A stretch of DNA of 64,000 bases from Calliopum simillimum (GCA_951812925.1 OX638370.1:26217964-26281963); one strand, 5' to 3'. Positions 37,601 to 44,491 are shown, counted from the first letter of the stretch. Numbers and translations: made by a program. Notes: generated by a model not told the origin, from the letters alone.

Positions 37601-39480
37601 TCAATGTTTGGCCAGGCTAAAGGTTACACCTTTATTAGTTTTTTCCTCAAGTAACAATTTCGCCTAACCCTTCGTTTTGAGCTATTTTATAAGCCCTTTT
37701 TTGACAATTTGGCTGTAGAACGTAAACGGTCCAGAAAACTATCATGATTATTTGCAAGGAAATGTTTTCCATAAAAAAATAGTTAGGGTCACTCAAGACG
37801 TCAACCGTATAGGCTGTACCGATTTTGTGATATATGGTTCCAAATGTTAAACTGTGATTTCAGGGAAAAAAATTTTGCATCACCCCAACATTTCAACAAC
37901 AATTCGATTTTCTGGCTGAATAAGATCTCGAGAACTGTTTTAGAGTAATTTAGGGTCGCTGATTGCAATGAATCAAATTTTATTTTAGCTCATATAACAA
38001 GTTCCCCTGACCTCCCTTTTTACTTTTTTTAAGGAATTCCTTTTGAATATTTGGTGTTAGCATGTAAACAGTCCAGAAAATTCTTAAGGTCTATTGGAAA
38101 AAAGCCCCCGTACCGATTTTGAGATATAAAACTGTGATTTTAGGGAAAAAAATTTTGCATCACCCCAACATTTCAACGAATAGCAATTCGAATTTCTGGC
38201 TGAATGAGATCTCGAGAACTGTTTTAGAGTAATATAAGATCACAGATTGCGAATCTGACATCCGTGTTTTTCTATCAGTTCTGAGATCACCGCAAATACG
38301 GTGTTTTACCGTCAGCCTACTAACGGATTTATACATTAATCAAAATTTCACTTTATCATCATAGTAATTTCTCGAATATCTATCTATCTTTAATTTGCTT
38401 ACTTTTTTTCTGTACTTCCAGGTATACATCGCCGAAACAGCAGAGCCCAATCTGCGTAGCCTGCTTATCGGTACCCCATATGTATCCTATTCTATGGGCA
38501 TACTTTTTGTCTATGCACTTGGTTCAGTATTCACCTGGCGTACGGTTGCCTGGTGTGGCAACATTCTACCTATACTTGCTGCCCTTGCAATCTTCTGTAT
38601 ACCCGAAAGTCCCGTATGGTTAGTGAGACAAAAAAAGGTGGCAAAAGCATTGAAAGGACTCACCTTCTTGCGTGGCAGTGAAGTGAATGCACAGAATGAA
38701 ATCAATGATATGCACGATCGTCTGCGTCGGGAACATGCCATGATGCAAACAAATGAAAACATTTTCAAATTATGCAGTCAACGGGCAGCGCTGAAGCCAC
38801 TGGTGATTGTTATACTGCTCTCGTTCTTGCAAATGTTCTCGGGCACATTTATTGTTGTCTTCTATGCCATTGATATTATCTCAGAATTCGGTGCTGATTT
38901 TGATACAAAAACTGCCGCTATATGGACTGCTGTGGTGCGCATGCTCTGTACGATAGTATGCTGCGTAGTTTTGTTATTTGTACGACGTCGACGCATACTC
39001 TGCGTTTCGGGCATTGGTTCTGGGCTGAGTTGTTTGGTCCTTAGCTTGTACATGTATGCACGCGTAAATCAACCGAAAAATGATATGGACATTATTATCG
39101 CTGCCACATGTCTGCTGACGTATATCACTTTTAATACAGCGCTAATGGTAATGCCTGGCATTATGATCGGTGAATTATTTCCGGCAAAAATACGCGGACG
39201 CACTGCTGGTGGCGTCAATACTACAATGAATATAGCACTCTTTGGTTTGGCCAAAGCATTTCCATTGATACAGATCGCTATAAAAATGCGTGGTGTCTTT
39301 ATGTTGTTTGCGATATCAAGTTTTTTGGCAACGATTTGTATGTTTTTCCTGCAACCAGAAACAAAGGGTCGTACACTGGATCAAATCGAGGATTATTTCA
39401 ACGAAGATCATTGGTTTTGGTTTAAGCGGGATAAAAGCTATAAGTTTGAGAAAAATGAAATTCAGCCAATAAAGGCTTAG
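1631..39480 (+). CDS. MFS facilitated sugar (trehalose-type) transporter, 5 coding exons
   Basis: Spliced CDS: 1631-1644, 20742-20907, 29689-29830, 29895-30103, 38422-39480; all junctions are GT/AG and the phases join exactly to give 529 aa. It belongs to the SLC2/Tret1 branch of the major facilitator superfamily: a ~60-residue cytoplasmic N terminus, about 12 hydrophobic segments, DHIGRR (127-132) between TM2 and TM3, PESPVW (238-243) after TM6, GELFPAKIRGR (427-437) after TM10 and PETKGRT (489-495) after TM12. Expected role: passive transport of trehalose or another sugar across the plasma membrane. Two family hallmarks are altered: QQxSG of TM7 reads LQMFSG (313-318), and the usual GPxPW before GELFPAKIRG reads VMPGIM, so the substrate may differ from trehalose. 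Length is normal for Tret1-like proteins. Possibly the CG8249-type fly paralogue, unverified. Confidence 0.88.
2589..2688. mobile_element. 100-bp MITE with perfect 20-bp inverted ends
   Basis: The left end GTCTGGTTAACGAGCTAGAG (2589-2608) is the exact reverse complement of 2669-2688. The short internal spacer and lack of coding capacity fit a MITE; I see no clear target duplication. Confidence 0.7.
2711..3530 (+). mobile_element. tRNA-module repeat, copy A
   Basis: About 820-bp repeat, seen three times in the first 10 kb. It begins near TGTAGGACCGGCGGAGACAA, has ~45-bp direct subrepeats (GGTCCAAATGTAATGC type), then a tRNA-like module on + (3003-3068; A-box-like TAGTGTATCGG, B-box GGTTCAAAGCC) and a second one on - (3206-3272; B-box GGTTCAAATCT), and ends near a TTTCTCCC motif. 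No ORF of note. SINE-like polymerase III promoter modules in opposed orientation make the class unclear. Confidence 0.6.
4143..4853 (+). mobile_element. tRNA-module repeat, copy B
   Basis: Same order as copy A: GTAGGACCGGAAGAGACAAT start, GGTCCAA/ATGATCCAA subrepeats, + tRNA-like module (4386-4452, more decayed, B-box ATTCGAGTAC), - module (4570-4636, B-box GGTTCAAACCT on the minus strand), and the same end near TGTTTCCC. Diverged from copy A, so an old insertion. Confidence 0.55.
5376..5562 (+). mobile_element. 3' end of the RTE-like LINE, second copy
   Basis: Repeats the last part of the fragment at 1-720 (near-identical from the ATCCACAAGGC motif to CTCCTCCTAGGAGTTAAA) and ends in a (catacata) simple tail. 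A 5'-truncated LINE insertion. Confidence 0.7.
6846..8054 (+). mobile_element. hAT-family DNA transposon, 1.2 kb
   Basis: Flanked by an exact 8-bp duplication GTAGTCAG (6838-6845 and 8055-8062), which matches the hAT target consensus nTnnnnAn. Ends TAGGGATTTC at left and GGAATCCCTA at right are inverted, with further CCCGGGATT inverted motifs inside. It carries remains of a hAT transposase (next entry). Inserted in copy C of the tRNA-module repeat. Confidence 0.85.
7061..7672 (+). pseudogene. hAT transposase C-terminal fragments
   Basis: Two blocks of the hAT dimerisation domain: SSIQPTSVESERCFS (about 7192-7236) and LDDKTINALIFLKSYF (about 7568-7615). In intact hAT proteins these blocks are nearly adjacent; here ~330 bases of unrelated sequence separate them and the first ends in a stop at 7265. 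The catalytic part is missing. Not functional. Confidence 0.75.
8120..9541 (+). mobile_element. 5'-truncated LINE with RNase H (I/R1-like)
   Basis: A 5'-truncated insertion bounded by the 9-bp duplication TAATACTAA (8111-8119 and 9542-9550), ending in a (CTAAC)n-type tail at about 9525-9541. It lies inside copy C of the tRNA-module repeat, so it is younger than that repeat. Confidence 0.8.
8122..9434 (+). pseudogene. LINE polyprotein C-terminal part: RT end, RNase H, zinc knuckle
   Basis: Frame 1 (8122-9093) has the RT thumb region (IIRPILMYGILLWW) then an RNase H domain with all four acidic positions visible: YTDGSK, FQAEVFA, YIDSQAA and NEIADELAK, plus the WVPGHS block. It stops at 9091-9093; the protein continues in another frame at 9087-9434 with a H..RLG..C..C......H..C.C zinc-binding tail. 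A single frameshift therefore separates RNase H from the tail, and the N-terminal RT palm is absent. The RNase H domain places it in the I/R1/LOA group of LINEs. Comparatively young because long frames survive. Confidence 0.82.
10101..10250. mobile_element. ~150-bp MITE
   Basis: TAAAGAAAAATGGGTTTGAG (from 10101) is matched as inverted repeat by 10227-10249 (TTGAGCTCAAACCCATTTTT and on). T-rich spacer between; no coding capacity. Confidence 0.55.
10998..11041 (+). repeat. imperfect (CAA)n microsatellite
   Basis: Runs of ACAACAACAA with a few substitutions. It makes a low-complexity Thr/Lys/Gln open frame that I do not regard as a gene. Confidence 0.6.
11518..11822. mobile_element. piggyBac-like MITE, copy 1
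   Basis: 305 bp between TTAA duplications (11514-11517, 11823-11826). Ends CCCTTTTGAACCGG and, inverted, CCCTTTCGACTCG. Inside are two related motifs GGGACAATATATCGC (about 11534) and GGACATTATATCCC (about 11661). A second copy lies at 24166-24483. Confidence 0.75.
12535..12790. repeat. foldback repeat, arms ~70-90 bp
   Basis: GTTGCTGATTTGGATTTAAC at 12574 onward recurs inverted as GTTAAATCCAAAGCAGCAAC at about 12683-12702. The right arm then repeats a ~26-bp unit (CAAAACGTAGTCAAAA type) about three times. Confidence 0.5.
12900..13256. repeat. GTCCGAC-bearing repeat between TTAA sites
   Basis: Five copies of (G)TCCGAC spread from 12908 to 13244, with TTAA at 12896-12899 and again near 13257. 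The terminal match is weak, so a piggyBac-type origin is only a guess. Confidence 0.3.
13427..13780. mobile_element. hAT-like MITE carrying (AAGACC)n
   Basis: Ends TAGTGATGAACAAA (13427-13440) and TTTTGCTCATCACTA (to 13780) are inverted. Flanking 8-mers CATCAAAT (13419-13426) and CATCAAGT (13781-13788) differ by one base, fitting a hAT target duplication. The interior is largely AAGACC repeat in one half and its complement in the other, so the element can fold on itself. Confidence 0.65.
14107..14500. repeat. decayed minisatellite, ~20-bp period
   Basis: Irregular repeats of the type TTTACCAAATTCACGTAC. The periodicity creates an open frame with a Y/F-T-K-F rhythm, which is a by-product and not a gene. 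Confidence 0.6.
15280..15514. mobile_element. 235-bp MITE with ~65-bp inverted arms
   Basis: Begins GGCATGTTCTGAAATCCGAT and ends with its reverse complement. Both arms contain TTCACTTCGGAATCGGAAT with few differences; the centre has a second inverted pair (AATCGGATTTGTGTTTC / GAAACATAAATCCGATT). Confidence 0.75.
15612..17871. mobile_element. foldback element, ~450-bp inverted arms
   Basis: The left arm (15612 to ~16070) and right arm (~17425 to 17871) are reverse complements over most of their length with small indels; paired landmarks include GAAATCTTCTT, TTAAAGTAGACGTTA, TCGTGGTTTTTC, TTAACTATATGATCCTTA and AATATTTCTGTAGTACATAC. Each arm contains a TTAACCCT block followed by a short palindrome (CCCACATGTGGG at about 15953-15964). 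The centre was invaded by a dispersed repeat (16480-17390). Confidence 0.65.
16480..17390 (+). repeat. dispersed GGCGTGGCACC repeat, copy 1
   Basis: Begins CACCCAGGGTATATTCACTT, contains CGATATAGCCATGTCCGTCT, a (CTGG)n run, then several ~130-bp subunits each with an AGAGGGCGTGGCACCTCCCA-like core and AAAGCTTCAAAACGCTATAC, and ends at TGTAGGGTATTTAATATTTG...TTACACCCTTACTAGTT. Non-coding. Six copies lie in this window. Confidence 0.7.
18050..18370. mobile_element. degenerate copy of the 52.9-kb MITE
   Basis: Shares order and wording with 52880-53206: CCACCGGCC, TTATTTnTGnCAGTAAATGTC, TTGTCAAAGTTnnnGGGGTG, GCTGAGATT and AAATCACnT. The terminal parts have decayed. Confidence 0.5.
19391..19462 (-). 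other. tRNA-like module (left, minus)
   Basis: On the minus strand: A-box-like TTAGCTCAATGTATAAG and B-box GGTTCAAATCC at tRNA spacing, ending CCAGACAAG. The acceptor ends do not pair, so it is a tRNA-derived sequence rather than a tRNA gene. Confidence 0.55.
19641..19713 (+). other. tRNA-like module (right, plus)
   Basis: Mirror partner of the previous module: A-box-like TTAGCTCAATGTATAAG, anticodon-loop-like GACTCATATCC, B-box GTTCGAATCC, ending GAGACAAG. A T-run follows shortly (19720 on), as a Pol III terminator would. Confidence 0.55.
19975..20060 (+). other. third tRNA-like module (plus)
   Basis: GTAGCTGGTAAATATATGGT resembles an A-box, and GAGTTCAATCCCC an acceptable B-box about 60 bases later, followed by long T-runs. 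Unlike the other two in sequence; stem pairing is poor. Confidence 0.35.
20742..20907 (+). CDS. transporter exon 2 (N-terminal cytoplasmic region)
   Basis: Acceptor TTTCCTTACAG; ends at CATCAG before GTATGT. Encodes TDEYSKFMPNMVQYQIV onward to GIFHQ, the soluble N terminus before TM1. Confidence 0.8.
21960..22560 (+). repeat. ~129-bp tandem array with GGCGTGGCACTGCCCACTT cores
   Basis: Cores at 22144, 22273, 22403 and ~22528 give a period of 128-130; an earlier decayed unit starts near 21980. Each unit also carries CATATCAAATTTCATnAAAAT. Similar units lie at 43600-43960 and 59030-59330. Confidence 0.6.
22663..23229 (+). repeat. three tandem copies of a 189-bp unit
   Basis: CAGTGGTCAAAATTCGACTA starts at 22663, 22852 and 23041. 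The three units look identical to the base, so the duplication is recent or a local assembly effect. 189 is divisible by 3, so an open frame of 63-residue repeats runs through; the residues look like translated AT-rich DNA and I do not call a gene. Each unit ends in a splice-acceptor-like CTTTATCCTTTTTTCAG. Confidence 0.9.
24166..24483. mobile_element. piggyBac-like MITE, copy 2
   Basis: 318 bp between TTAA (24162-24165, 24484-24487). Ends CCCTTTCGAACCGG and (inverted) CCCTTTCGACCCGG. Collinear with 11518-11822, including GGGACAATATATCCC and GGACATTGTATCCC. Confidence 0.8.
24904..24975 (+). tRNA. tRNA-Glu (anticodon TTC)
   Basis: 72 nt, no intron. Acceptor stem TCCCATA/TATGGGA with discriminator A; D arm with A-box TGGTCTAGTGG; anticodon stem TCTGG/CCAGA around loop CTTTCAC with anticodon TTC at 24937-24939; T arm with B-box GGTTCGATTCC. 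A T-run at about 24980-24985 gives the Pol III stop. It sits in the sense strand of intron 2 of the sugar transporter. All stems pair, so I expect it to be functional. Confidence 0.96.
26757..27664 (+). repeat. dispersed GGCGTGGCACC repeat, copy 2
   Basis: Nearly the same length and order as copy 1 (16480-17390): CACCCAAGGTATATTCACTT start, CCATGTCCGTCT, four AGAGGGCGTGGCACC-type subunits, and a GTAGGGTATTTA...TTACACCCTTACTTGTTTT end. Confidence 0.7.
28785..28925 (+). repeat. dispersed GGCGTGGCACC repeat, 5' fragment
   Basis: Only the start of the repeat: TACCCTACACTTTATCCTTC through ATACATAGCC...TGTCTGTCTA; the GGCGTGGC subunits are missing. Confidence 0.5.
29689..29830 (+). CDS. transporter exon 3 (TM1 region)
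   Basis: Acceptor TTTTACAG, donor GTGAGT, phase 1 at the end. Encodes IIATCAVLVLTASCGMPIGY (TM1) and the first extracellular loop to MGSWI. Confidence 0.88.
29895..30103 (+). CDS. transporter exon 4 (TM2-TM4)
   Basis: Separated from exon 3 by a 64-bp intron ending TTTATGCAG. Encodes SVHSLATPIGALVSAPLADH with the DxxGRR signature, ending GPVQ before GTAAAT. Confidence 0.9.
30715..32083. mobile_element. foldback of the ATCGTCGCC family
   Basis: Left end ATCGTCGCCCCAATTCTCTT, right end AGAGAACTCAGGCGACGAAA (inverted). Inner inverted pair AGTGGACACTTTGCTCCATA (about 30948) / TATGGAGCAAAGTGGACACT (about 31929). Interrupted by a reverse copy of the dispersed repeat. Short relatives at 56339-56489 and 63248-63396. 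Confidence 0.55.
31156..31770 (-). repeat. dispersed GGCGTGGCACC repeat, reverse copy
   Basis: Reads on the minus strand: starts at the AGGGTGCTACC...AAATACCCTACACTGCAG end (31160-31210), carries GGTGCCACGCCCTCTTGTTC (31376-31395), and ends in the GGCAGGCGTGTTCGTTGACC block; the CCATGTCCGTCT start is missing. Confidence 0.6.
32269..33189. mobile_element. Tc1-type element with 160-bp perfect inverted repeats
   Basis: Between TA dinucleotides (32267-32268 and 33190-33191). The first 160 bases (CAGTCTGTTAAATAAGAGCG to TTTTTCCAAAA at 32428) and the last 160 look perfectly inverted. It encloses an internally deleted transposase. Flanks are the A-rich minisatellite. Confidence 0.9.
32428..33074 (+). 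pseudogene. Tc1 transposase, catalytic core deleted
   Basis: Frame 32428-32853 encodes the N-terminal helix-turn-helix DNA-binding part (MTQAAAAKYMQKSKQFVSKW, then SHGTIRNHL). It breaks at the stop at 32851-32853 and continues in another frame to 33074 with LDWPSQSPDANPIENVW, the last DDE block, keeping its Glu. The segment with the first two catalytic Asp residues is absent, so it cannot transpose on its own, but the intact ends could be mobilised in trans. Confidence 0.85.
33970..34275. mobile_element. palindromic MITE
   Basis: CATCTACGATTTTTCTTTGG...CCCATCTAAGATGACATCAT (34004-34053) is repeated inverted at about 34196-34246. Poorer pairing extends outward to ~33970 and ~34275. Confidence 0.6.
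37017..37640 (+). repeat. dispersed GGCGTGGCACC repeat, copy 3
   Basis: TACCCTACATCCAGGGTATA start, GAGGCGTGGCAGGTATGGAA, CCATGTCCGTCTGTCT, three GGCGTGGC subunits, and a GCAGGGTATTCAATGTTTGG...TTACACCTTTATTAGTT end. Shorter than copies 1 and 2. Confidence 0.65.
37680..38300 (+). repeat. two tandem copies of a ~280-bp unit
   Basis: ACTGTGATTTCAGGGAAAAA (37851) recurs at 38131 followed by the same TTTTGCATCACCCCAACATT and GATCTCGAGAACTGTTTTAG blocks. A related piece (AGGGTCGCTTAATCCGAATC) lies at about 36888. Confidence 0.6.
38422..39480 (+). CDS. transporter exon 5 (TM5-TM12, stop)
   Basis: Acceptor TGTACTTCCAG; encodes VYIAETAEPNLRSLL to the C-terminal IQPIKA, TAG at 39478-39480. It holds two thirds of the protein, including PESP, the large TM6-TM7 loop, GELFPAKIRGR and PETKGR. 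A possible poly(A) signal AATAAA is at 39702-39707. Confidence 0.93.
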   Translation, partial: VYIAETAEPNLRSLLIGTPYVSYSMGILFVYALGSVFTWRTVAWCGNILPILAALAIFCIPESPVWLVRQKKVAKALKGLTFLRGSEVNAQNEINDMHDRLRREHAMMQTNENIFKLCSQRAALKPLVIVILLSFLQMFSGTFIVVFYAIDIISEFGADFDTKTAAIWTAVVRMLCTIVCCVVLLFVRRRRILCVSGIGSGLSCLVLSLYMYARVNQPKNDMDIIIAATCLLTYITFNTALMVMPGIMIGELFPAKIRGRTAGGVNTTMNIALFGLAKAFPLIQIAIKMRGVFMLFAISSFLATICMFFLQPETKGRTLDQIEDYFNEDHWFWFKRDKSYKFEKNEIQPIKA

Positions 39481-39767
39481 AAGCAGCGGGTACATTGTAA
39501 TAATTTGTAATAGGTTGGATATAAGAGCTATATACTACTGATTCCCTCATATGAGAGACATGCGGTGATCGTACAGTTCAGCACAAAACTTAAAGTGTGA
39601 AGAGTCAGTGAAGAGTATGCACATGAAATGACACGGTAGTGATGGCAAATCTATGACAGGAGTGCAACTTGTGATTATTTCTTCAAATGGCACACGTGTG
39701 GAATAAACAATACAAGTTTTATTTAAAAATTACTTCGGAGTATTCAAAATAGCACATGACATATTAA

Positions 39768-40128
39768 GCGTTCCCTATTCAAAACAAGGAAAATTACACT
39801 ATGCGTACCTTTACACAATCATTTTATTTAGAAAATTTCCACACATTTATTACACTACTCAACCGTTGTGGAAACTATGTAAATAACTAGGGTATTCCTT
39901 AAAACGTGTAAGTGCCTCGAAAACCTCGTAAACTCATAAGAGCTTTCAAAATCAATACAAATTTTGACAAATCAATACAAATTTTGACAGTTTTACGAGT
40001 TACGAGGTTTTCGATTCATTAACACGTTTTAAGGAATACCCTAAATGCTTCATATAGAGTTGTCTTTTCTCCTAAAAGTGCGTAAAAGCATGAACTGCGT
40101 AATTTTCCTTGCTTTGAATGAGAACCCT
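39768..40128. mobile_element. nested palindromes: outer foldback with inner MITE
   Basis: Outer arms: TTCAAAACAAGGAAAATTAC (about 39778) and its inverted match GTAATTTTCCTTGCTTTGAA (about 40099-40118). Inner MITE 39890-40041 between TA pairs has ends GGGTATTCCTTAAAACGTGT / ACACGTTTTAAGGAATACCC. A decayed relative of the inner MITE is at about 52660-52767. Confidence 0.7.
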
Positions 40129-41489
40129 TATTATTGTAAGAAAAAATTTTATAATTTTGTTAAAACCACGGACTATATTACATGAAATGTATTGGCTATA
40201 ACTAAATAAGAATTGAAACTTTCATATTTTTGACTTGAGATATATTCATAAGTATTTTATCTCAAAGAAATATTTACGCTCAAAAACTTTTACTAAGTTA
40301 TTTTAGGATAAGTGTTAAGTATGATCAAATAGTCCGTGTTTTTATAAACAAATTAAAATCCAAACAAGTTCTGGGGCTTTATAGTGGTTTTAAAAAATAA
40401 CGAACTATACATAATGATTTTAGGATTCCCAATTCAAAAGAAAATCATTATATTATCGGGTTGGCTCCAACACACTTTGGTCGGAAAATTAAAAAAGCTG
40501 ATCAAAAAACTCGAAAAATTAAGTTGTTGTTTTGGCACTTTTAACTTTTGGAAATGGTAGAGTATGATGCACTTCCTTCGTTTCCGTCATCAAAATGAAT
40601 ACTAAAATTTAAAACCAAAGGTTCTATAGTAAATAAAAAATGTATATAAAATAAGGGCTATGTTGTGTACTCTTCGCTTTCTTTAGCAAAAATCTTGAAC
40701 TATTTGAATACATCACTCACTGTATACATACAGTACCTATATAAGTACATATATCAAAAGAAAAACTAAAGTTTTGTCCCACACAAATCCTATATGTTTT
40801 CCAAAAGATGCTAGTTATACATCTTGAAGAGTCTGTGATTGTGGCATTTTATTTAAACGTATGTATTTGATGCGTTAGTATTTAAACAGTAACTTTTTGT
40901 TAAAAAACAAAGGCAATCTTTTAGTTCTAGTAAAACAATTTTTAATAAATATAAGCTTATTAATGTGATCTTATTTTCTAGTAAAAGTATAAGTTATAAC
41001 TATGAACAAGTATAATATATATCGTATATAAAGCATTGTGGCATCTCTAGATCATGTAACAAAGATACGGACGAACTAGTTAAGCCTAGTTTATTCTAAT
41101 AACTGCTTTCGTTGATAATACATATATTGAAGCATATGAATTTCCAGGAAAAAAGTTGCAAAATTCAAAAGGGCATTTGAAATGGCTATCTTTAAATACG
41201 GCCAATCTTTTGCAGCATCATTTTGTTTTTTTTTTTTTTTGGAAAGTTCATAGTTTTCAAGTTTTAAAACATCTATTATGACATAAATATTAATTAAGTT
41301 AAGTTTAATTTTTATATATCTCTATTTACATAATTTTAATAAACAAAATAATATGTTAAAAAATGCAGTTTGTGTTTTTTTCTTTTTTGAATTTAAATTA
41401 TTATAATTTCTGCGCATACAGAGTGGAGATGCTTGAGCTTAGAATTGTCAATAGTTTTCAGTGCAAGTGCTAACTCTTCCATAACGAAA

Positions 41490-42000
41490 ACACGTTCGTT
41501 TAGGGTCGATGAAAAAAATATTGGAAAAATCGCCCCTTATTTGAAGGCATACATTGGAGTAACTAGGAAGCAAAAAAAAAATTTTTTTTAGATCACTTTT
41601 AAAATTGCCAAAATTGTATTTTTCCATAACTTTGGCAGGTGATGTTCGATGTTTTAAAATTACATATTGTTGTAAAGGGCTTAATCAGGCCTACATTTTT
41701 TCTTCATGCGCTTTGGTGTTAATATTATCTCAAATACTTTAATTTGATAAAGAAAAATTGGTTCTTTGGGGGATACGAACCACAGAAAATATGTCTCACT
41801 AGTCAAATATAACCTAGGAGGTCCAAACTTAGGCCTAATGAAGCATTTAATAACGATATATACATCGGAATTCATCTGCCGAAGTCATGGACAAAAGAGT
41901 TCTCCAAAAAAAAAATGTTATTGCTTCCTAGATCTTCTCAAAGTAAGCTTTCAAATAAGGGGTGGTTTACCCAAAATTTTGTATTTTTTTCTTTTTGCAT
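41490..42000. repeat. foldback repeat
   Basis: CGCCCCTTATTTGAAGGCAT...ACTAGGAAGCAA (41531-41573) pairs with TTGCTTCCTAGATC...TTTCAAATAAGGGGTG (about 41930-41966); inner blocks (CAGGCCTACA / TTAGGCCTAATG) are also roughly inverted. Confidence 0.5.
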
Positions 42001-42091
42001 GGAGACCGACTCGGCCTTCTGTCTACATTGCTACAACTTCTTTAAAAACAATGGCTTCCTAATCGTTCAGTGGCAGATCGTGGCCTATATA

Positions 42092-43320
42092 AGGAGTGAG
42101 ATCGAAAAAATCTTAGCACACGTTTTACCTAATAATTTTTTTTGGGTGTAAAATTTAAAAATTTCTTTGATCTAGTTTTCTTTGAAAAATATGTCAGTTA
42201 TTATTTTTAATGACAAATATGTTGATTTGTTGTGAGTTTGATCAAAATGAGTGAAGAAATAGAAGTGCGTCTAAAAATTATTAAAAATTTTCAAAAAAAT
42301 CCAAATTAGTCTTACCAAAAATTGGCCAAAGAATTTAAGGTTTGCCGTCAAACTGTTTCCAATGTTATTAAACAGTTTAAGGAGAATTTCACCATTAATA
42401 GGAAATCTGGTTCGGGAAGAAAACAAGGACCACATGATATTGGGAAAGCCAAGAAAATTTAAAGCATATTGAAAAGATCTCCAAACACATCTGCTAGAAA
42501 ACCTGCCCGGTTAGCCCTTTCCAGACAGGAATGCTGCAAAAAATTTAGATGCCAAAAGTAGGGCTCGGAAATTAAAATCGAATTTCATACAAAAATATTC
42601 ATGTTGTATAATGGACGACGAAACGTATGTACTGGCAGATTTTACACAGCTTCCGGGACAAAATTTTCATGTTGCTGATGCTCGAAGAAATGTCAAAGAA
42701 CAATTTAGAATCCAAAAGCAGACAAAATTTCCTAAAAATTCCTTGTATGGCAAGCTATATACAGATGCGGCAAAAAAAGCAAGTCATTTGTTACATTGGG
42801 CTCTATTAATGCCGAAATATACATCAAAGATTGTTTGAAAAAAATACTTCTTCCTTTCATAAGAGAGCACAATGTGTCCACATATTTTTGGCCCGATTTG
42901 GCATCATGTCACTACGGCAAGAAAGCTCTGGAGTGGTATTAAATTAATAACATAGTTTTTGTACCAAGAGAGACCAATCCTCCAAATTGTCCGGAGCTAA
43001 GACCAGTGGAGAGATATTGGTCACTTGCGAAAAGAATCTTAAAGAGCACAAAAAAGGTGTCCCAAAATATCGAAGATTTTAAAAGGAGATGGGCAAACTG
43101 TTCCAAAAAGGCGTCTGAAACAACTATCAAATCTCTAATGGAAGGCTTACCAAAAAAGGTCCACGAGTTTATAAACAGTGGCTAGAACAATAAAAGCTAT
43201 ATTTTTCTATAATTTGTAAAATATTATCAATTAAATAAAAAAAAAAATCAAGACTCTAAGATCAACCGTTTTAAAATTATTGAATTTTATATATGTTAAT
43301 ATTTTTTCGGTCTCACTCCT
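42092..43320 (+). mobile_element. Tc1/mariner-superfamily element, 1.2 kb
   Basis: TA at 42090-42091 and 43321-43322. Left end AGGAGTGAGATCGAAAAAAT, right end inverted AGGAGTGAGACCGAAAAAAT. It carries a degenerate transposase. Confidence 0.75.
42247..43187 (+). pseudogene. mariner-type transposase, multiply disrupted
   Basis: Recognisable parts in order: MSEEIEVRLKIIKNFQKNP then an in-frame stop, an HTH part (AKEFKVCRQTVSNVIKQF), a catalytic-start-like DDETYVLADFTQLPG at 42611 on, then, after a frame change, NPPNCPELRPVERYWSLAK (the last acidic block) and a tail KKVHEFINSG. Stops and frame changes between blocks rule out function. Confidence 0.7.
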
Positions 43321-43599
43321 TAGATATAAAGTGAAAGTGGTATGGATTTTAAAAATTTGCATCAATCGTCAGGTAATACTTAGGGAACGAAAAAAAAACC
43401 TTTAAAGTTTAAAATTTTTTTGGGTTTAGTAACATAATGCGCTCAAAGTTGAACTTTGAACAGCAAAAATGTTGTATAGAACTGCTGGATAAAATGCTCT
43501 AGTTAACTATTACAATAAAATATGGTAAAAGTGGAAAAAATTCCAAACTTTGACATTAAAAGAAAAAAAAGGAATGTCTCCCGATTTTGATTATTTCAA

Positions 43600-43960
43600 A
43601 AAATTTACTTATTTGCGTCAAGCAGTTCAGGGATATGATGAATCAGTTTTTAGGAGGGTGTGGTAGTACCGTCCATTTTTCTTGTGAATATTAGTTGTTC
43701 TAATATTCTTCAGATTTGTTATAAATTATATCTATCTGCGTCAAATATTTCCGGAATTACGATTAATTTGTTTTTTTTTTTTTTTTCTTTTTTTGAGGTC
43801 ATGACACCGCCCGTTTTTTCAGTGAACATTATTCGTTCCAATGATTTTTACATACTTATTTACTTAACCTCATCTATCTGCGTGAAAGAACTTCGGAGAT
43901 ATAATTAGTTAATCTTTTGGGGGGCGTGGCACTACCTACTTTTTAAGCCTATGACTTTTT
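43600..43960 (+). repeat. second array of ~130-bp GGCGTGGCAC units
   Basis: Cores GGTGTGGTAGTACCGTCCAT (43656), GTCATGACACCGCCCGTTTT (43797) and GGCGTGGCACTACCTACTTT (43923). Same family as 21960-22560, more diverged. Confidence 0.5.
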
Positions 43961-44491
43961 TTTATAGTAACTAGCACACTGTGAAACCTCTTCAAAAACA
44001 GTTTCTTAGTTTCCGAATCTTTAACACAAAAAAAAGTTCATTCTCATTAAGTTTGTTTTCGTATTTTTCTCATAACTTGAAAACTATACAAGATTGCTCA
44101 GAATTTGTTACATTTTCGAAATCAGCGCTATCAAATTAATGGAAATCGATACCCATTTTGAAAAAAAATTTCGACAACGCCTTAAGTTAGGGGTGTCCGA
44201 ATATGGATTTTGTTCACAGATTTAAATTATTTTAATCTAAAAAACCTATGTACTAAATTTTAAAAGCGTAGCTCTTGTATTTCTATTTATGACCGCTGTT
44301 CCGCCGTTTTTTTCGCATTCTACGTTAAACTCTAAGTTAAAAACTCTTGGGGATAATATTGAAGTTTTGAGTTTTTCCCTTTATTGCGAGATTTGCTTTC
44401 AAAACTTAGAACTACGCAACGATTTTAAGATGAAGATCTATCTTTATTCAAAAGGTTCTGACTTTTGAACCAGATGGTCTATCTCAATTAA

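Larger units (their letters stand above)
30104..38421 (+). other. transporter intron 4 (8.3 kb)
   Basis: Filled with an A-rich minisatellite, a Tc1 element, foldbacks and dispersed-repeat copies. Nothing recognised in 30300-30600, 33200-33960 (apart from two copies of a CCGCGATGACGGC motif) and 35200-36990, which has only short ATC/GAT triplet runs at 35749-35764 and 36033-36056. Confidence 0.6.
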
